Origin: JAQBDA01 sp041301185
Lineage (GTDB): Bacteria > Chloroflexota > Anaerolineae > Anaerolineales > UBA4823
Assembly (NCBI GenBank): GCA_041301185.1
Contig: JBFYSV010000052.1
Span: forward strand, 1 to 14,309
DNA length: 14,309 nucleotides
Reading direction: 5' to 3'
Of the stretch, positions 1-7,621 are shown piece by piece. The position numbers and the translations under genes were made by a program. The stretch's first letter is position 1. Each line of letters begins with the position of its first letter. The notes under the pieces were generated by a model that was not told the origin of the DNA, did no database searches, and was given only the letters and a program-made list of their open reading frames with translations.

Positions 1-104
1 TTCCGCAGATAGACTGCCTGCCAGCATTGTCCATACTGGATTGTTACTGCGGTCGTTTGGGCAGCCGATCAATTACCGGTGATCTTATCGATTAAGGAGT
101 ATGA

Positions 105-605
105 ATGCCCAAAAAAACGAAAAGGAGCGCCAGCGGTTCAATTGCCCTGATGGCTGTTGGAGGGTTGTTGATCGTTGGGGCGATTGCCTGGTTTCTATTT
201 ATGTTGCCTGGGGGGCGAACCCAGCCTGCCGGAGGGCAGGTGAGCAATAGCGGGCAGGGAGCATCGGTTATCGAGGATAGTTTCCCAAATGTCGAGCGGA
301 TCAGTCCCCAGGACGCCCGGGCTGCCTTCGACCAGGGTAACGCGGTTATCCTCGATGTGCGCACGCCCGAGGAATACGCTCAAGGGCATATTGCCGGGGC
401 GGTTATGATTCCCCTCCTGGAGCTGCCGGATCGGATCGGCGAGCTGGATCCAAACAGCTGGATTATCACGTACTGAACCTGACAGGCTGAAGAGTCAAGC
501 GCCCGTGCGGCGCAATACCTTACAGAAAGCGGCTTTCTCAAAGCCAATCCGATCAAAGGTGGTCTTCTTGCCTGGTTGGCTGCTGGATATCCGGTAGAGC
601 AGTAG
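105..605 (+). CDS. Membrane-anchored rhodanese-like protein, probable selenoprotein with two in-frame UGA codons
   Basis: A 166-residue frame from ATG 105 (AAGGAG at 94-99, 5-base spacer) to TAG 603-605, provided that TGA at codons 124 and 126 is decoded. Residues 1-10 are basic, about 13-33 form a membrane anchor, and the rest should lie outside the membrane. About 65-166 is a rhodanese domain: LDVRTPEEY at 83-91, GHIAGAVMIP at 94-103, then WIITY, U124-T-U126, QAEESSARAAQYL, and a C-terminal KGGLLAWLAAGYPVE. Rhodaneses of this type have Tyr-Cys-x-Cys here, the first Cys being catalytic for sulfur transfer, so both TGA codons replace Cys positions. The frame does not shift and homology continues after the codons. 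Without decoding, the product stops after residue 123 and lacks its active site. Neighbouring genes end at ordinary TGA stops, so the code is not globally changed. The family call is firm and the Sec reading is strong inference; a pseudogene is the alternative. Substrate unknown. Confidence 0.8.
499..513 (+). promoter_or_regulatory. Candidate bacterial SECIS hairpin inside the rhodanese gene
   Basis: GCGCC pairs with GGCGC in a perfect 5-bp stem around the loop CGTGC. The loop begins 27 bases after the first TGA and 21 after the second. Bacterial SECIS elements are known as coding-region hairpins soon after the Sec UGA, with a small apical loop that has a G in its first two positions, and this one has G at loop position 2. 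The stem is short and outer pairing is poor, so this is only a candidate. One hairpin would have to serve both codons. Confidence 0.5.
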
Positions 606-618
606 GGAGATATGATTG

Positions 619-1089
619 ATGGATACGCCCCAATCCCTAGCAGATCGATTGCTTGAAGATGGTCAAAAGACCAGCTTGTTTTTTGAGAACCTAACTCCGG
701 AGCAGTGGCAGACGGTGGTCTACATGGAGGGCTCCCACTGGACGATCCGCCAGGTATTGGCTCATTTTGTCAGCTCGGAGGTCAGTTTTAACCGCCTGTT
801 GGAGAATATCCTGGCAGGAGGTGCAGGCACTCCCGAAGATTTCGATATCGATGTCTATAATGAACGTAAAGTAGCCCAGTTGCATAATTCCACCGTTGAT
901 GAGCTGCTTCGCCAATATCGGCAGGCTCGCCAATCCAATGGAACCCTGGTTTCCAGCTTATCTCCGGAGGATTTGACCAGGCAAGGTCGCCATCCATTCC
1001 TGGGTGTAGCGCCCCTGACCGATATGATCAAGCTGATCTATCGCCACAATCAGATCCACTTGCGCGACGTGCGCAGGTTGCTGGGATAA
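619..1089 (+). CDS. DinB-superfamily protein (DinB_2-like four-helix bundle)
   Basis: A 156-residue soluble protein of normal length for the DinB/YfiT-like superfamily, whose members are metal-binding helical bundles, some of them thiol-dependent transferases. The likely metal triad is H49 (VLAHFVSSE), H143 and H147 (YRHNQIHLRDV), in the usual order: one His after the first third, two in the last helix. GGGAGA at 605-610 lies 8 bases before ATG 619, which favours that start over TTG 616 (in frame) or ATG 612 (other frame). The Shine-Dalgarno begins on the last base of the rhodanese TAG stop, so the two genes are probably translationally coupled. The substrate cannot be told from the sequence. 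A thiol-related job next to a rhodanese is possible but speculative. Confidence 0.85.
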   Translation: MDTPQSLADRLLEDGQKTSLFFENLTPEQWQTVVYMEGSHWTIRQVLAHFVSSEVSFNRLLENILAGGAGTPEDFDIDVYNERKVAQLHNSTVDELLRQYRQARQSNGTLVSSLSPEDLTRQGRHPFLGVAPLTDMIKLIYRHNQIHLRDVRRLLG

Positions 1090-1098
1090 TCATTTGAG

Positions 1099-2004
1099 AT
1101 GAGAAACGTCTGGCTATTGATCCGGCTTTCCAGACCGCTGTTTTTATTGGGCGGCGTTTTGGTGTTTGCGCTTGGGGTGGGTATCGCCAGGTATCTGGGC
1201 AAGCCGATCGATTGGGGGATGTATTTCCTGGGACAGTTTTGGGTGACCACCCTTCAGCTTGCCGGGCAGTACCTGAATGAATATTTCGATGCGCCCCAGG
1301 ATGTTCAAAACACCAACCGCACCCCATTCACGGGCGGTAGCGGCGCCTTGGGACCGGATGGGCTGCCCCGCCGGACTGCATTGATCGCTGCTGCGGGGTG
1401 CCTGGCGGTGACCGCTTCGCTAACTGTGTTACTGTTGAGCCAGGCTTCCCTTTCCCCTACTACCGTTTTGATCATGTCGATCGGTTTTTCTGGCGCTATC
1501 CTTTATTCCGTCCCACCGGTCCGGCTGAGCACAACCGGCTACGGCGAGCTGACGACTTCATTCCTGGTGGCGAATCTCGTGCCGGCTTTTGCTTTCTTAC
1601 TACAAAGCGGCGAGCTGCATCGCTTGCTGGCAATGGCTACGTTTCCCCTCACCCTACTGCACCTGGCGATGATGCTGGCGTTTGAGTTTCCGGATTACGC
1701 CACGGATTTGCGCCTGGGGAAAAGAACCCTTCTGGTGCGCATGGGCTGGCAGCGGGCGGTGGTTCTTAACAACTTGCTGATCCTGGGTGCTTACCTGACT
1801 CTCGGTCTGGCAGTTGTCTTTGGATTGCCCTTTTACATCGCCCTGCCATCCTTGTTAACCTTGCCGCTGGGATTATTACAGATCTGGCAAATGCGCCGCA
1901 TCGCGGATGGTGCCAGGCCAAACTGGACTGCTCTAACCCTGACCGGCATCGCTCTCTTTTCGGTTGTGGCGTACCTGCTAACATTTGCTTTCTGGACACG
2001 CTAG
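1099..2004 (+). CDS. UbiA-family membrane prenyltransferase (MenA-like)
   Basis: A 301-residue integral membrane protein with about eight or nine hydrophobic segments. UbiA enzymes transfer a polyprenyl group from its diphosphate to an aromatic or lipid acceptor using two Asp-rich Mg-binding motifs. Both are visible: N60-E-Y-F-D64-A-P-Q-D68, followed by FTGGSGAL, and D199-Y-A-T-D203 followed by LRLGKRTLLVRMG. The GGS after motif 1 and the GKRTL after motif 2 resemble MenA-type (dihydroxynaphthoate, menaquinone) enzymes more than heme O synthase, so I do not call it CtaB despite the oxidase operon downstream. Quinone synthesis is the best guess, but other acceptors are possible. The start has only weak upstream pairing (TTGAG next to ATG) and lies 9 bases after the DinB stop, which suggests coupling. 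Confidence 0.8.
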   Translation: MRNVWLLIRLSRPLFLLGGVLVFALGVGIARYLGKPIDWGMYFLGQFWVTTLQLAGQYLNEYFDAPQDVQNTNRTPFTGGSGALGPDGLPRRTALIAAAGCLAVTASLTVLLLSQASLSPTTVLIMSIGFSGAILYSVPPVRLSTTGYGELTTSFLVANLVPAFAFLLQSGELHRLLAMATFPLTLLHLAMMLAFEFPDYATDLRLGKRTLLVRMGWQRAVVLNNLLILGAYLTLGLAVVFGLPFYIALPSLLTLPLGLLQIWQMRRIADGARPNWTALTLTGIALFSVVAYLLTFAFWTR

Positions 2005-2023
2005 ATAGGACCTCCTACGAGAT

Positions 2024-3256
2024 ATGCCCGAGTTCTTAGAATTACTACCCCCAGGTAAAGCTCTAAGCCATCTGATGAGCCATCTGGTGTGGCGTACTGA
2101 GGCAGAAGAGATCGCCACCGAACAGGCTTTCGGCAGGGTGACGGGGACCAGGGTGCTTGCGCCGCATCCTCTGCCTGCTTTCCCGCGCACAACCGTGGAC
2201 GGCTATGCTGTGCGAGCGGCAGATACCTTTGGCGCCAGCGACTCTTTGCCCGCTTATCTTAACCTGATCGGTGAAGTGCCCATGGGAGCCGAAGCCGGTT
2301 TTAGGCTGGAACCCGGGCAATGCGCTATTATCCACACCGGCGGGATGCTGCCCAGCGGCGCGGATGCAGTCGTGATGATCGAGCATACCCAGGCAGCCGC
2401 GGCAGGTGAGGTGGAGCTCTTACGGGCGGCGGCGATCGGTGAAAACGTGCTCAAGGTTGGCGAGGATGTGGCTCAGGGGGAAGAGGTGATCCAGGCAGGT
2501 ACCCGCCTGCGACCGGCTGAGATCGGTGGGCTGATGGCGCTGGGAATCACCTGCCTGATGGTCGCTCGCCTGCCTCGGGTGGGCATCCTGTCCAGCGGGG
2601 ATGAGGTGGTGCCCCCCGAAGTTACACCAGGACCCGGTCAGGTGCGGGATGTGAATGCTTATACCCTCAGCGCCCTGGTCGAGGCGGCGGGTGGTTTGGC
2701 TGTCCGCTATGGGATTATCCCGGACAACCAGGCGGATATGCGTGCCGCAGCAGAGCAGAGCCTGCTAGAGTGCGACCTGGTTGTCATCACCGCAGGCTCG
2801 TCTGCCAGCACGCGTGACCTGACAGCCCTGGTTGTCAACGAGTTGGGAGAGCCGGGGGTGCTGGTGCATGGGGTGAACGTGCGCCCGGGAAAACCCACCA
2901 TCCTGGCGGTTTGTGGCGGCAAAGCAGTGATCGGGCTGCCCGGCAACCCGGTCAGCGCCCTGGTGATCGCCGGGCTTTTCGTGGTACCGGTGATCGAATT
3001 CTGTCTGGGGGTGCGCCAGGTGCGACCCAGGCCTGCGGTCTGGGCGCGGCTGGCGATCAACCTGTCTTCTCAGGCAGGGCGCGAGGACTGGTTTCCGGTG
3101 CGGCTGGTGCCAGCTGCGGATGGGTACCGGGCAGAGCCTGTATTTGGTAAAAGCAACCTGATTTTTCACCTGGCACAGGCAGATGGGCTGGTGCGGATCC
3201 CGGCAGATGCCAATGGGCTGGCAGCCGGCGAGCTGGTGGAAGTATTCTTTATTTGA
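2024..3256 (+). CDS. moeA: MoeA-type molybdopterin molybdenumtransferase
   Basis: A 410-residue MoeA/gephyrin-E family protein. The family inserts molybdate (or tungstate) into adenylylated molybdopterin in the cytoplasm. Visible blocks in order: TTVDGYAVRAADT with D59, the region near T105 (HTGGMLPSGADAVVMIEHT), ILSSGDEV near 188-195, D209-V-N211, TAGSSASTRD at 256-265, HGVNVRPGKPT at 282-292, GLPGNPVSAL at 304-313, and a C-terminal beta domain from about 335 to the end. The loop TAGSSASTRD departs from the common SGGVSVGxxD and resembles variants found in paired MoeA proteins. The start is weakly supported by a Shine-Dalgarno: AGGA at 2007-2010 is 13 bases away, and an imperfectly placed inverted repeat TAGGACCTCCTA sits between. 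The N-terminal protein sequence nevertheless fits the family. The next moeA starts 8 bases after this stop. Confidence 0.92.
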   Translation: MPEFLELLPPGKALSHLMSHLVWRTEAEEIATEQAFGRVTGTRVLAPHPLPAFPRTTVDGYAVRAADTFGASDSLPAYLNLIGEVPMGAEAGFRLEPGQCAIIHTGGMLPSGADAVVMIEHTQAAAAGEVELLRAAAIGENVLKVGEDVAQGEEVIQAGTRLRPAEIGGLMALGITCLMVARLPRVGILSSGDEVVPPEVTPGPGQVRDVNAYTLSALVEAAGGLAVRYGIIPDNQADMRAAAEQSLLECDLVVITAGSSASTRDLTALVVNELGEPGVLVHGVNVRPGKPTILAVCGGKAVIGLPGNPVSALVIAGLFVVPVIEFCLGVRQVRPRPAVWARLAINLSSQAGREDWFPVRLVPAADGYRAEPVFGKSNLIFHLAQADGLVRIPADANGLAAGELVEVFFI

Positions 3257-3264
3257 GAGGCTTG

Positions 3265-5259
3265 ATGTCTGTCTACTTGCACGATATTCCCCTGCCACAA
3301 GCCCAGGCACGCCTTGATCAGGCGTTGAAGGAGAGCGGGTTAAGCGACCGCCTGGGCGTAGAAGAGATCCCCCTGGACGAGAAAGCCCTGGGAGGCGTAC
3401 TGGCTGAGCCGGTTTGGGCGATCATTTCATCCCCTCATTACCACGCCTCGGCGATGGATGGATTTGCAGTCCGCTGGCAGGATACAGATGGGGCGATGCC
3501 GACTGCCCCGATCACTCTCCGCTATGGCGAGCAGGCTCTGTATGTGGATACCGGTGATCCATTGCCGGATTGGGCAAATGCAGTCATCCCGATTGAAAAT
3601 ATCGAGCCCCTGGATGAGCAAGGCGATCTGCATCCAGACCCTCGCCAGCCGTACGCCATTCGCATTCGAGCAGCGCTGACGCCCTGGCAGCACGTGCGCC
3701 CGCTCGGCGAGGATATTGTCGCCACCCAGCTGGTGCTGCCCGCCGGGCATACCCTGCGCCCGGTCGATCTGGGGGCGATTGCCGCTTGCGGGCATCATCA
3801 CGTGCGGGTTAACCGCCGGCCTCGGGTGGCAATCATACCCACCGGAACCGAGCTTGTCCCCATCGGAAGCCCGGTGAAGGCTGGCGATATCATCGAGTAC
3901 AACTCGCTGGTTATGGCAGCCCAGGTCCTCTCGTGGGGTGGTATTGCCTCCCGCATGCCAATCACCCCCGACAATTTTGAGCTGATTCGCGAGCGGGTCA
4001 GGCAGGCAGCCCGGGAGCACGATCTGATCCTGCTCAATGCCGGTTCTTCCGCTGGTTCGGAGGATTTCTCCGCCCGGGTGGTTGAATCGCTGGGCGAGTT
4101 ACTGGTTCACGGGGTTGCCGTCCGCCCGGGTCACCCGGTGATCCTGGGGATGGTCCGTAGAGAGAACCAGTCAGGCGGGGTGAGCGATTCCGGCAGGAGT
4201 GTCCAGGCGATTCCAATCATCGGCGTGCCGGGATACCCGGTCTCGGCGGCTTTGACGGGCGAGATCTTCGTCAAGCCGCTGATCGACCGCTGGCTCGGCA
4301 GGCGGAGCGGGTCGTTCACCATAAAAGCAGCGCTAACCCGGAAAGTGACCTCCCCGGCAGGCGATGACGATTATATGCGCGTAGCCGTAGGGAGGGTAGG
4401 CGGCAAGATGCTCGCCGCACCTCTGGCGCGCGGGGCTGGCGTGATCACCTCGCTGGTGCGGGCGGACGGGATTGCGATTTTGCCGCGCGGAACGCAGGGC
4501 CTGCCAGCCGGGGCAGAGGTGAACGTCCACCTTTACCGCAACCCTGATGAGCTGGAGGCAACCATCTTCGCCATCGGCTCGCATGATATCAGCCTGGATT
4601 TGTTAGCCCAGTATCTGGCGGGCAAGGGTCGCCGGTTAGCCTCTGCGAATGTGGGCAGCCTGGGCGGGTTGATAGCGCTGAAGCGCGGCGAGGCGCACCT
4701 GGCAGGTTCACATCTTCTCGATCCTGAGACGGGCGAGTACAACCTGCGCTATATCCACCAGTACCTGCCCGGCATGCCGCTGCGGGTGATTGCCCTGGTG
4801 GGACGCCAGCAGGGTTTGTGTGTTCTTCCCGGCAATCCAAAGGGCATCCATTCCCTGGAGGACCTGGCTCGCCCGGAGGTTGTCTTTATCAACCGCCAGC
4901 GCGGGGCGGGGACGCGCGTTCTCCTGGATTACCACCTCGACCTGCTTGGCATACCTGCCGAGGCGATCGGCGGCTATACTCAGGAGGAATATACCCACCT
5001 GGGAGTCACGGCAGCTGTTCGTTCTGGTAGGGCGGATTGCGGGCTGGCAATTGCTGCGGCTGCCCAGGCGTTGGAACTGGAATTTATCCCCCTGTTCCAG
5101 GAGCGCTACGACCTGATCATCCCCGAGGAGCATTACCACAGCGATCTCTTGTCCCCATTGTGGGAGGTGCTGGCAGATCCAGGATTCCGCCAGGCGGTAT
5201 CTGAGATGCCAGGATATGACATCACTCCGATGGGAACTCAGATCGCCCAGATTGATTAG
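3265..5259 (+). CDS. MoeA-like protein fused to a C-terminal periplasmic-binding-protein-like (LysR-type) domain
   Basis: A 664-residue two-part protein. Residues 1-425 form a second MoeA: SAMDGFAVR with D65, VDTGDPLPDWANAVIPIEN, IPTGTEL at 191-197, EYNSL at 211-215, NAGSSAGSEDF at 258-268, HGVAVRPGHPV, and GVPGYPVSA at 320-328. Residues about 432-660 form a domain of the PBP superfamily type found on MoeA proteins of archaea and some bacteria: GSHDISLDLLAQYL, NVGSLGGLIALKRGEAHLAG, NRQRGAGTRVLLDYHL, and RSGRADCGLAIAAAA. That domain resembles molybdate/tungstate-sensing domains, so it may bind the oxyanion for insertion; this is inferred. ATG 3265, with GAGAGG just upstream, is preferred to TTG 3253, which overlaps the preceding stop. 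No HTH and no signal peptide are visible, so it is an enzyme-like cytoplasmic protein rather than a regulator or transporter subunit. Confidence 0.9.
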   Translation: MSVYLHDIPLPQAQARLDQALKESGLSDRLGVEEIPLDEKALGGVLAEPVWAIISSPHYHASAMDGFAVRWQDTDGAMPTAPITLRYGEQALYVDTGDPLPDWANAVIPIENIEPLDEQGDLHPDPRQPYAIRIRAALTPWQHVRPLGEDIVATQLVLPAGHTLRPVDLGAIAACGHHHVRVNRRPRVAIIPTGTELVPIGSPVKAGDIIEYNSLVMAAQVLSWGGIASRMPITPDNFELIRERVRQAAREHDLILLNAGSSAGSEDFSARVVESLGELLVHGVAVRPGHPVILGMVRRENQSGGVSDSGRSVQAIPIIGVPGYPVSAALTGEIFVKPLIDRWLGRRSGSFTIKAALTRKVTSPAGDDDYMRVAVGRVGGKMLAAPLARGAGVITSLVRADGIAILPRGTQGLPAGAEVNVHLYRNPDELEATIFAIGSHDISLDLLAQYLAGKGRRLASANVGSLGGLIALKRGEAHLAGSHLLDPETGEYNLRYIHQYLPGMPLRVIALVGRQQGLCVLPGNPKGIHSLEDLARPEVVFINRQRGAGTRVLLDYHLDLLGIPAEAIGGYTQEEYTHLGVTAAVRSGRADCGLAIAAAAQALELEFIPLFQERYDLIIPEEHYHSDLLSPLWEVLADPGFRQAVSEMPGYDITPMGTQIAQID

Positions 5260-5273
5260 ACAAGGAGATACCT

Positions 5274-5741
5274 ATGCCAATTCCAGCTGGAATACTAGCA
5301 CCTCAATTTGCTTTGCTGGATGATACCGGGAAAGAGCGCAAGCTTTCCGATTACCTGGGATATCCGGTAGTGCTTTATTTCTATCCAAAGGATGATACCC
5401 CCGGATGCACAACCGAGGCATGTAACTTTCGAGATGATTACAGTGTCTACCGGGAAGCCGGGATAACCATCCTGGGGGTCAGCCCTGATTCGGTAAATAA
5501 GCACGCCAAGTTCAAGGAAAAGTACAGCCTGCCGTTCACTTTGCTTGCCGATACAGACCACCAGGTATGCGAGCAGTACGGTGTATGGGGGCGCAAGAAG
5601 TTCATGGGGCGCGAGTACGATGGCGTTTTCCGGACTACTTTCTTGATCGGTACGGATGGAAAGATCGTCAAAGTATTTGAAAATGTCAAGCCTGACGGGC
5701 ACAGCGCCGAGCTGCTGCAGGCGCTGCAGGCAGGCGGCTGA
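5274..5741 (+). CDS. bcp: Thioredoxin-dependent peroxiredoxin of the Bcp/PrxQ type
   Basis: 155 residues, the usual length. Bcp reduces hydrogen peroxide and organic peroxides in the cytoplasm using thioredoxin. The active site YPKDDTPGCTTEAC gives the peroxidatic Cys C45 and, five residues later, the resolving Cys C50 typical of atypical two-Cys PrxQ proteins. ILGVSPDSVNKHAKF, LPFTLLADTD and FLIGTDGKIVKVF complete the fold. AAGGAGA lies 7 bases before the ATG. It follows the MoeA-PBP gene by 14 bases and is co-directional with the sensor kinase that follows, so it may be the last gene of a cofactor/redox operon. Both Cys codons are normal TGC/TGT, so no Sec here. Confidence 0.95.
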   Translation: MPIPAGILAPQFALLDDTGKERKLSDYLGYPVVLYFYPKDDTPGCTTEACNFRDDYSVYREAGITILGVSPDSVNKHAKFKEKYSLPFTLLADTDHQVCEQYGVWGRKKFMGREYDGVFRTTFLIGTDGKIVKVFENVKPDGHSAELLQALQAGG

Positions 5742-5743
5742 AC

Positions 5744-7621
5744 TTGTTTTCGGGTAAAATAGGGGGCGTGAAAGAACCAAGTCCAACCTCAGATCTTGCT
5801 CGCCGCAGGGCGATATTGCGCTGGGGCGCAGTCTTGCTGTTGTTTGTCCTGGTTATCTTGTATGAAACCCTGCTGCGGCCTCTCCTGAAAGACCTGCCTA
5901 TTGGGATATGGATTACCCTGGATGGGCTGATCCTCCTCCTGGCAGGCGTGCTGGCTTACCTGCTCATCGAGCGCTCTGTGAAGTGGCGGGAGGAGCGCGA
6001 GACCATGCTGGCAACCCTGGTAGAAGCGGAAAAAAAAGCTCTCCAAACCAGCCAGCGCCAGGAGATGATTTTTCAAATCAGCCAGAGGTACAACCAGGCA
6101 AGCGACGAGGACGAGGTGGTCCAGCTTACCCTGCAATTCTCGCAGAATGTTTTGGGTGCGTCCGGCGCTTCTTATGTCCCCCTGGATGATAGGCTGCAGC
6201 CGATGCGCCCGATGACGGTGGGTCTGTTCCCGGCGCATGCAACCCAGGATTGGCTGCAATACCTGGCTTCACCGGCAGTTCGCCAGTGCTGCTCCACCTG
6301 CCAAAGCTACGCCCACTTCACCCCGGAATGCCCGCTCCTGGATGGGCCATTTAGCGCAGCCAATGGCATGTATTGCCTGCCCTTTACCCGCAATGACCAG
6401 GAGTATGGGGTGCTCAATTTATACCTTGCCAATGAGACGCAGCTCGACTCGGATAAACAGGAATTTCTAAATAAAATCATGGCTGAGGCCAGCCTTGCGT
6501 TGGAGGGGATCCGCCTGCGAAAGCGTGAGCTTCAAGCCCTGCGCGAATTACAATCCCTTCGAGAGCGAACCGATCTGGGTGGGCTGCTATCGAGCTTGCT
6601 GCAAAACCTCAACGAGACCCTGGAGGCAGATTATGCAGAATTATCTGTCAAATCCAGCAAGCTGTCCGGAGGGGTGAATAGCGTGATTGCCGGCGATCTG
6701 CCCACCGGTGCGCATCCGCTCGTGGAGGGCGCCCTGCAATCGGTGATCTCCTCCGGGCAACCGGTGCTGCTGGGTGATGTATCCGGAGAACAAACTGCCT
6801 TACCGGGCATACGCGCCTTGATGGCGGTACCGCTCTTGTTCCGCAATGAGACGGTGATGGGCGGGGTGGTTGTTGCCAGCCGGCGGGTTAAGGCGTTCAA
6901 CCGGCGACAGCTCGCCATGCTCCAAACGGTAGCCAGCCAGGCTGCCCTGGTGGTTCAAAACGTCAACCTGATGGCAGAGCTTGAATACAAAACCATGATC
7001 GAAGAGCGAACCCGCCTGGCGCGCGAGATCCACGATGGTCTTGCCCAGACCCTGGGCTTCTTGAAGTTGAAAATGACCCAAATGAAGAATTTCGCCGAGC
7101 AGAATGATTACGAGCGGGTGAGAGAAACCATACCGGTCTGCTACGATACCCTGGCGGATGCCTACCAGGAAGTACGCCAGGCGATCGATGGCTTGCGGAT
7201 TACCAGCGATGGGCTCGGCCTGGATGGCTGGCTGCGCCAGGCAGTGACTGAATTTCAGGAGAATAGCGGGTTGGTGGTGCACATTTCTGAGCCCATCGAG
7301 GATGCCAACCTGCCGGCAGAGATCCACGCCCAACTGATCCGCATTGTTCAGGAAGCATTGAATAATATCCGCCGGCATGCCATGAGCCAGCAAGTCTGGG
7401 TGTCATGCCGCGAGATTGATGGCGACTTGATTCTGGAAGTCCGGGATGACGGGGTGGGTTTTGACCTGGACGATATCCCGGGTCCTTCGCAGCATGGATT
7501 AAAGGGGATGCGTGAGCGAGCTGAGCTGATGGGAGCAGATTTTCAAATTATCAGCCGACCCGCTCAAGGGGCAGTGGTCAGTGTGCGCCTGCCGCTTGGG
7601 GTGATTGGAGATAAACTGTGA
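5744..7621 (+). CDS. Membrane-bound GAF-GAF sensor histidine kinase, NarX/LiaS (HisKA_3) family, with Cys cluster
   Basis: Up to 625 residues. Two membrane segments (about 27-45 and 54-76) leave almost no outside loop, so sensing is probably cytoplasmic. A coiled coil (77-118) leads to a first GAF domain (about 119-258) with C182, C183, C186, C196 and C211, then a second GAF (about 275-410). The HisKA_3 motif REIHDGLAQTLGFLKL places the phosphorylated His at 430. The ATPase part shows EALNNIRRHA (N box), RDDGVGFD and GLKGMRERAELMGA. Such kinases phosphorylate NarL-type regulators, and the partner is the next gene, overlapping by GTGA. The start is uncertain: TTG 5744 follows the bcp stop by 2 bases behind a weak GGCGG, while GTG 5768 has GGGGG too close (1 base). 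The cysteines suggest Fe-S, metal or thiol redox sensing, which is inference. Confidence 0.92.
   Translation: MFSGKIGGVKEPSPTSDLARRRAILRWGAVLLLFVLVILYETLLRPLLKDLPIGIWITLDGLILLLAGVLAYLLIERSVKWREERETMLATLVEAEKKALQTSQRQEMIFQISQRYNQASDEDEVVQLTLQFSQNVLGASGASYVPLDDRLQPMRPMTVGLFPAHATQDWLQYLASPAVRQCCSTCQSYAHFTPECPLLDGPFSAANGMYCLPFTRNDQEYGVLNLYLANETQLDSDKQEFLNKIMAEASLALEGIRLRKRELQALRELQSLRERTDLGGLLSSLLQNLNETLEADYAELSVKSSKLSGGVNSVIAGDLPTGAHPLVEGALQSVISSGQPVLLGDVSGEQTALPGIRALMAVPLLFRNETVMGGVVVASRRVKAFNRRQLAMLQTVASQAALVVQNVNLMAELEYKTMIEERTRLAREIHDGLAQTLGFLKLKMTQMKNFAEQNDYERVRETIPVCYDTLADAYQEVRQAIDGLRITSDGLGLDGWLRQAVTEFQENSGLVVHISEPIEDANLPAEIHAQLIRIVQEALNNIRRHAMSQQVWVSCREIDGDLILEVRDDGVGFDLDDIPGPSQHGLKGMRERAELMGADFQIISRPAQGAVVSVRLPLGVIGDKL

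Noticed and set aside
1..95. Open stretch ending at TAA 93-95 with an apparent DCYCG segment, possibly the end of an upstream gene.
   Set aside because: Only about 30 codons, a second frame is also open to 83, and the protein shows no clear family pattern. The region before the rhodanese is left unassigned.
105..476. Rhodanese as a truncated 123-residue protein, or a frameshifted pseudogene.
   Set aside because: Rhodanese similarity continues in the same frame after the TGA codons to a proper C-terminus, so there is no frameshift. Truncation would remove only the active site and the rest of one domain.
1099..2004. UbiA-family protein as heme O synthase (CtaB) for the oxidase.
   Set aside because: The motifs NEYFDAPQD with FTGGS and DYATD with GKRTL fit MenA-like enzymes better, and the gene is far from the cox operon.
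3254..7621. General reassignment of UGA in this genome.
   Set aside because: Genes at 3256, 5741, 7621 and 13425 end at TGA with the next start immediately after, so UGA is a normal stop.
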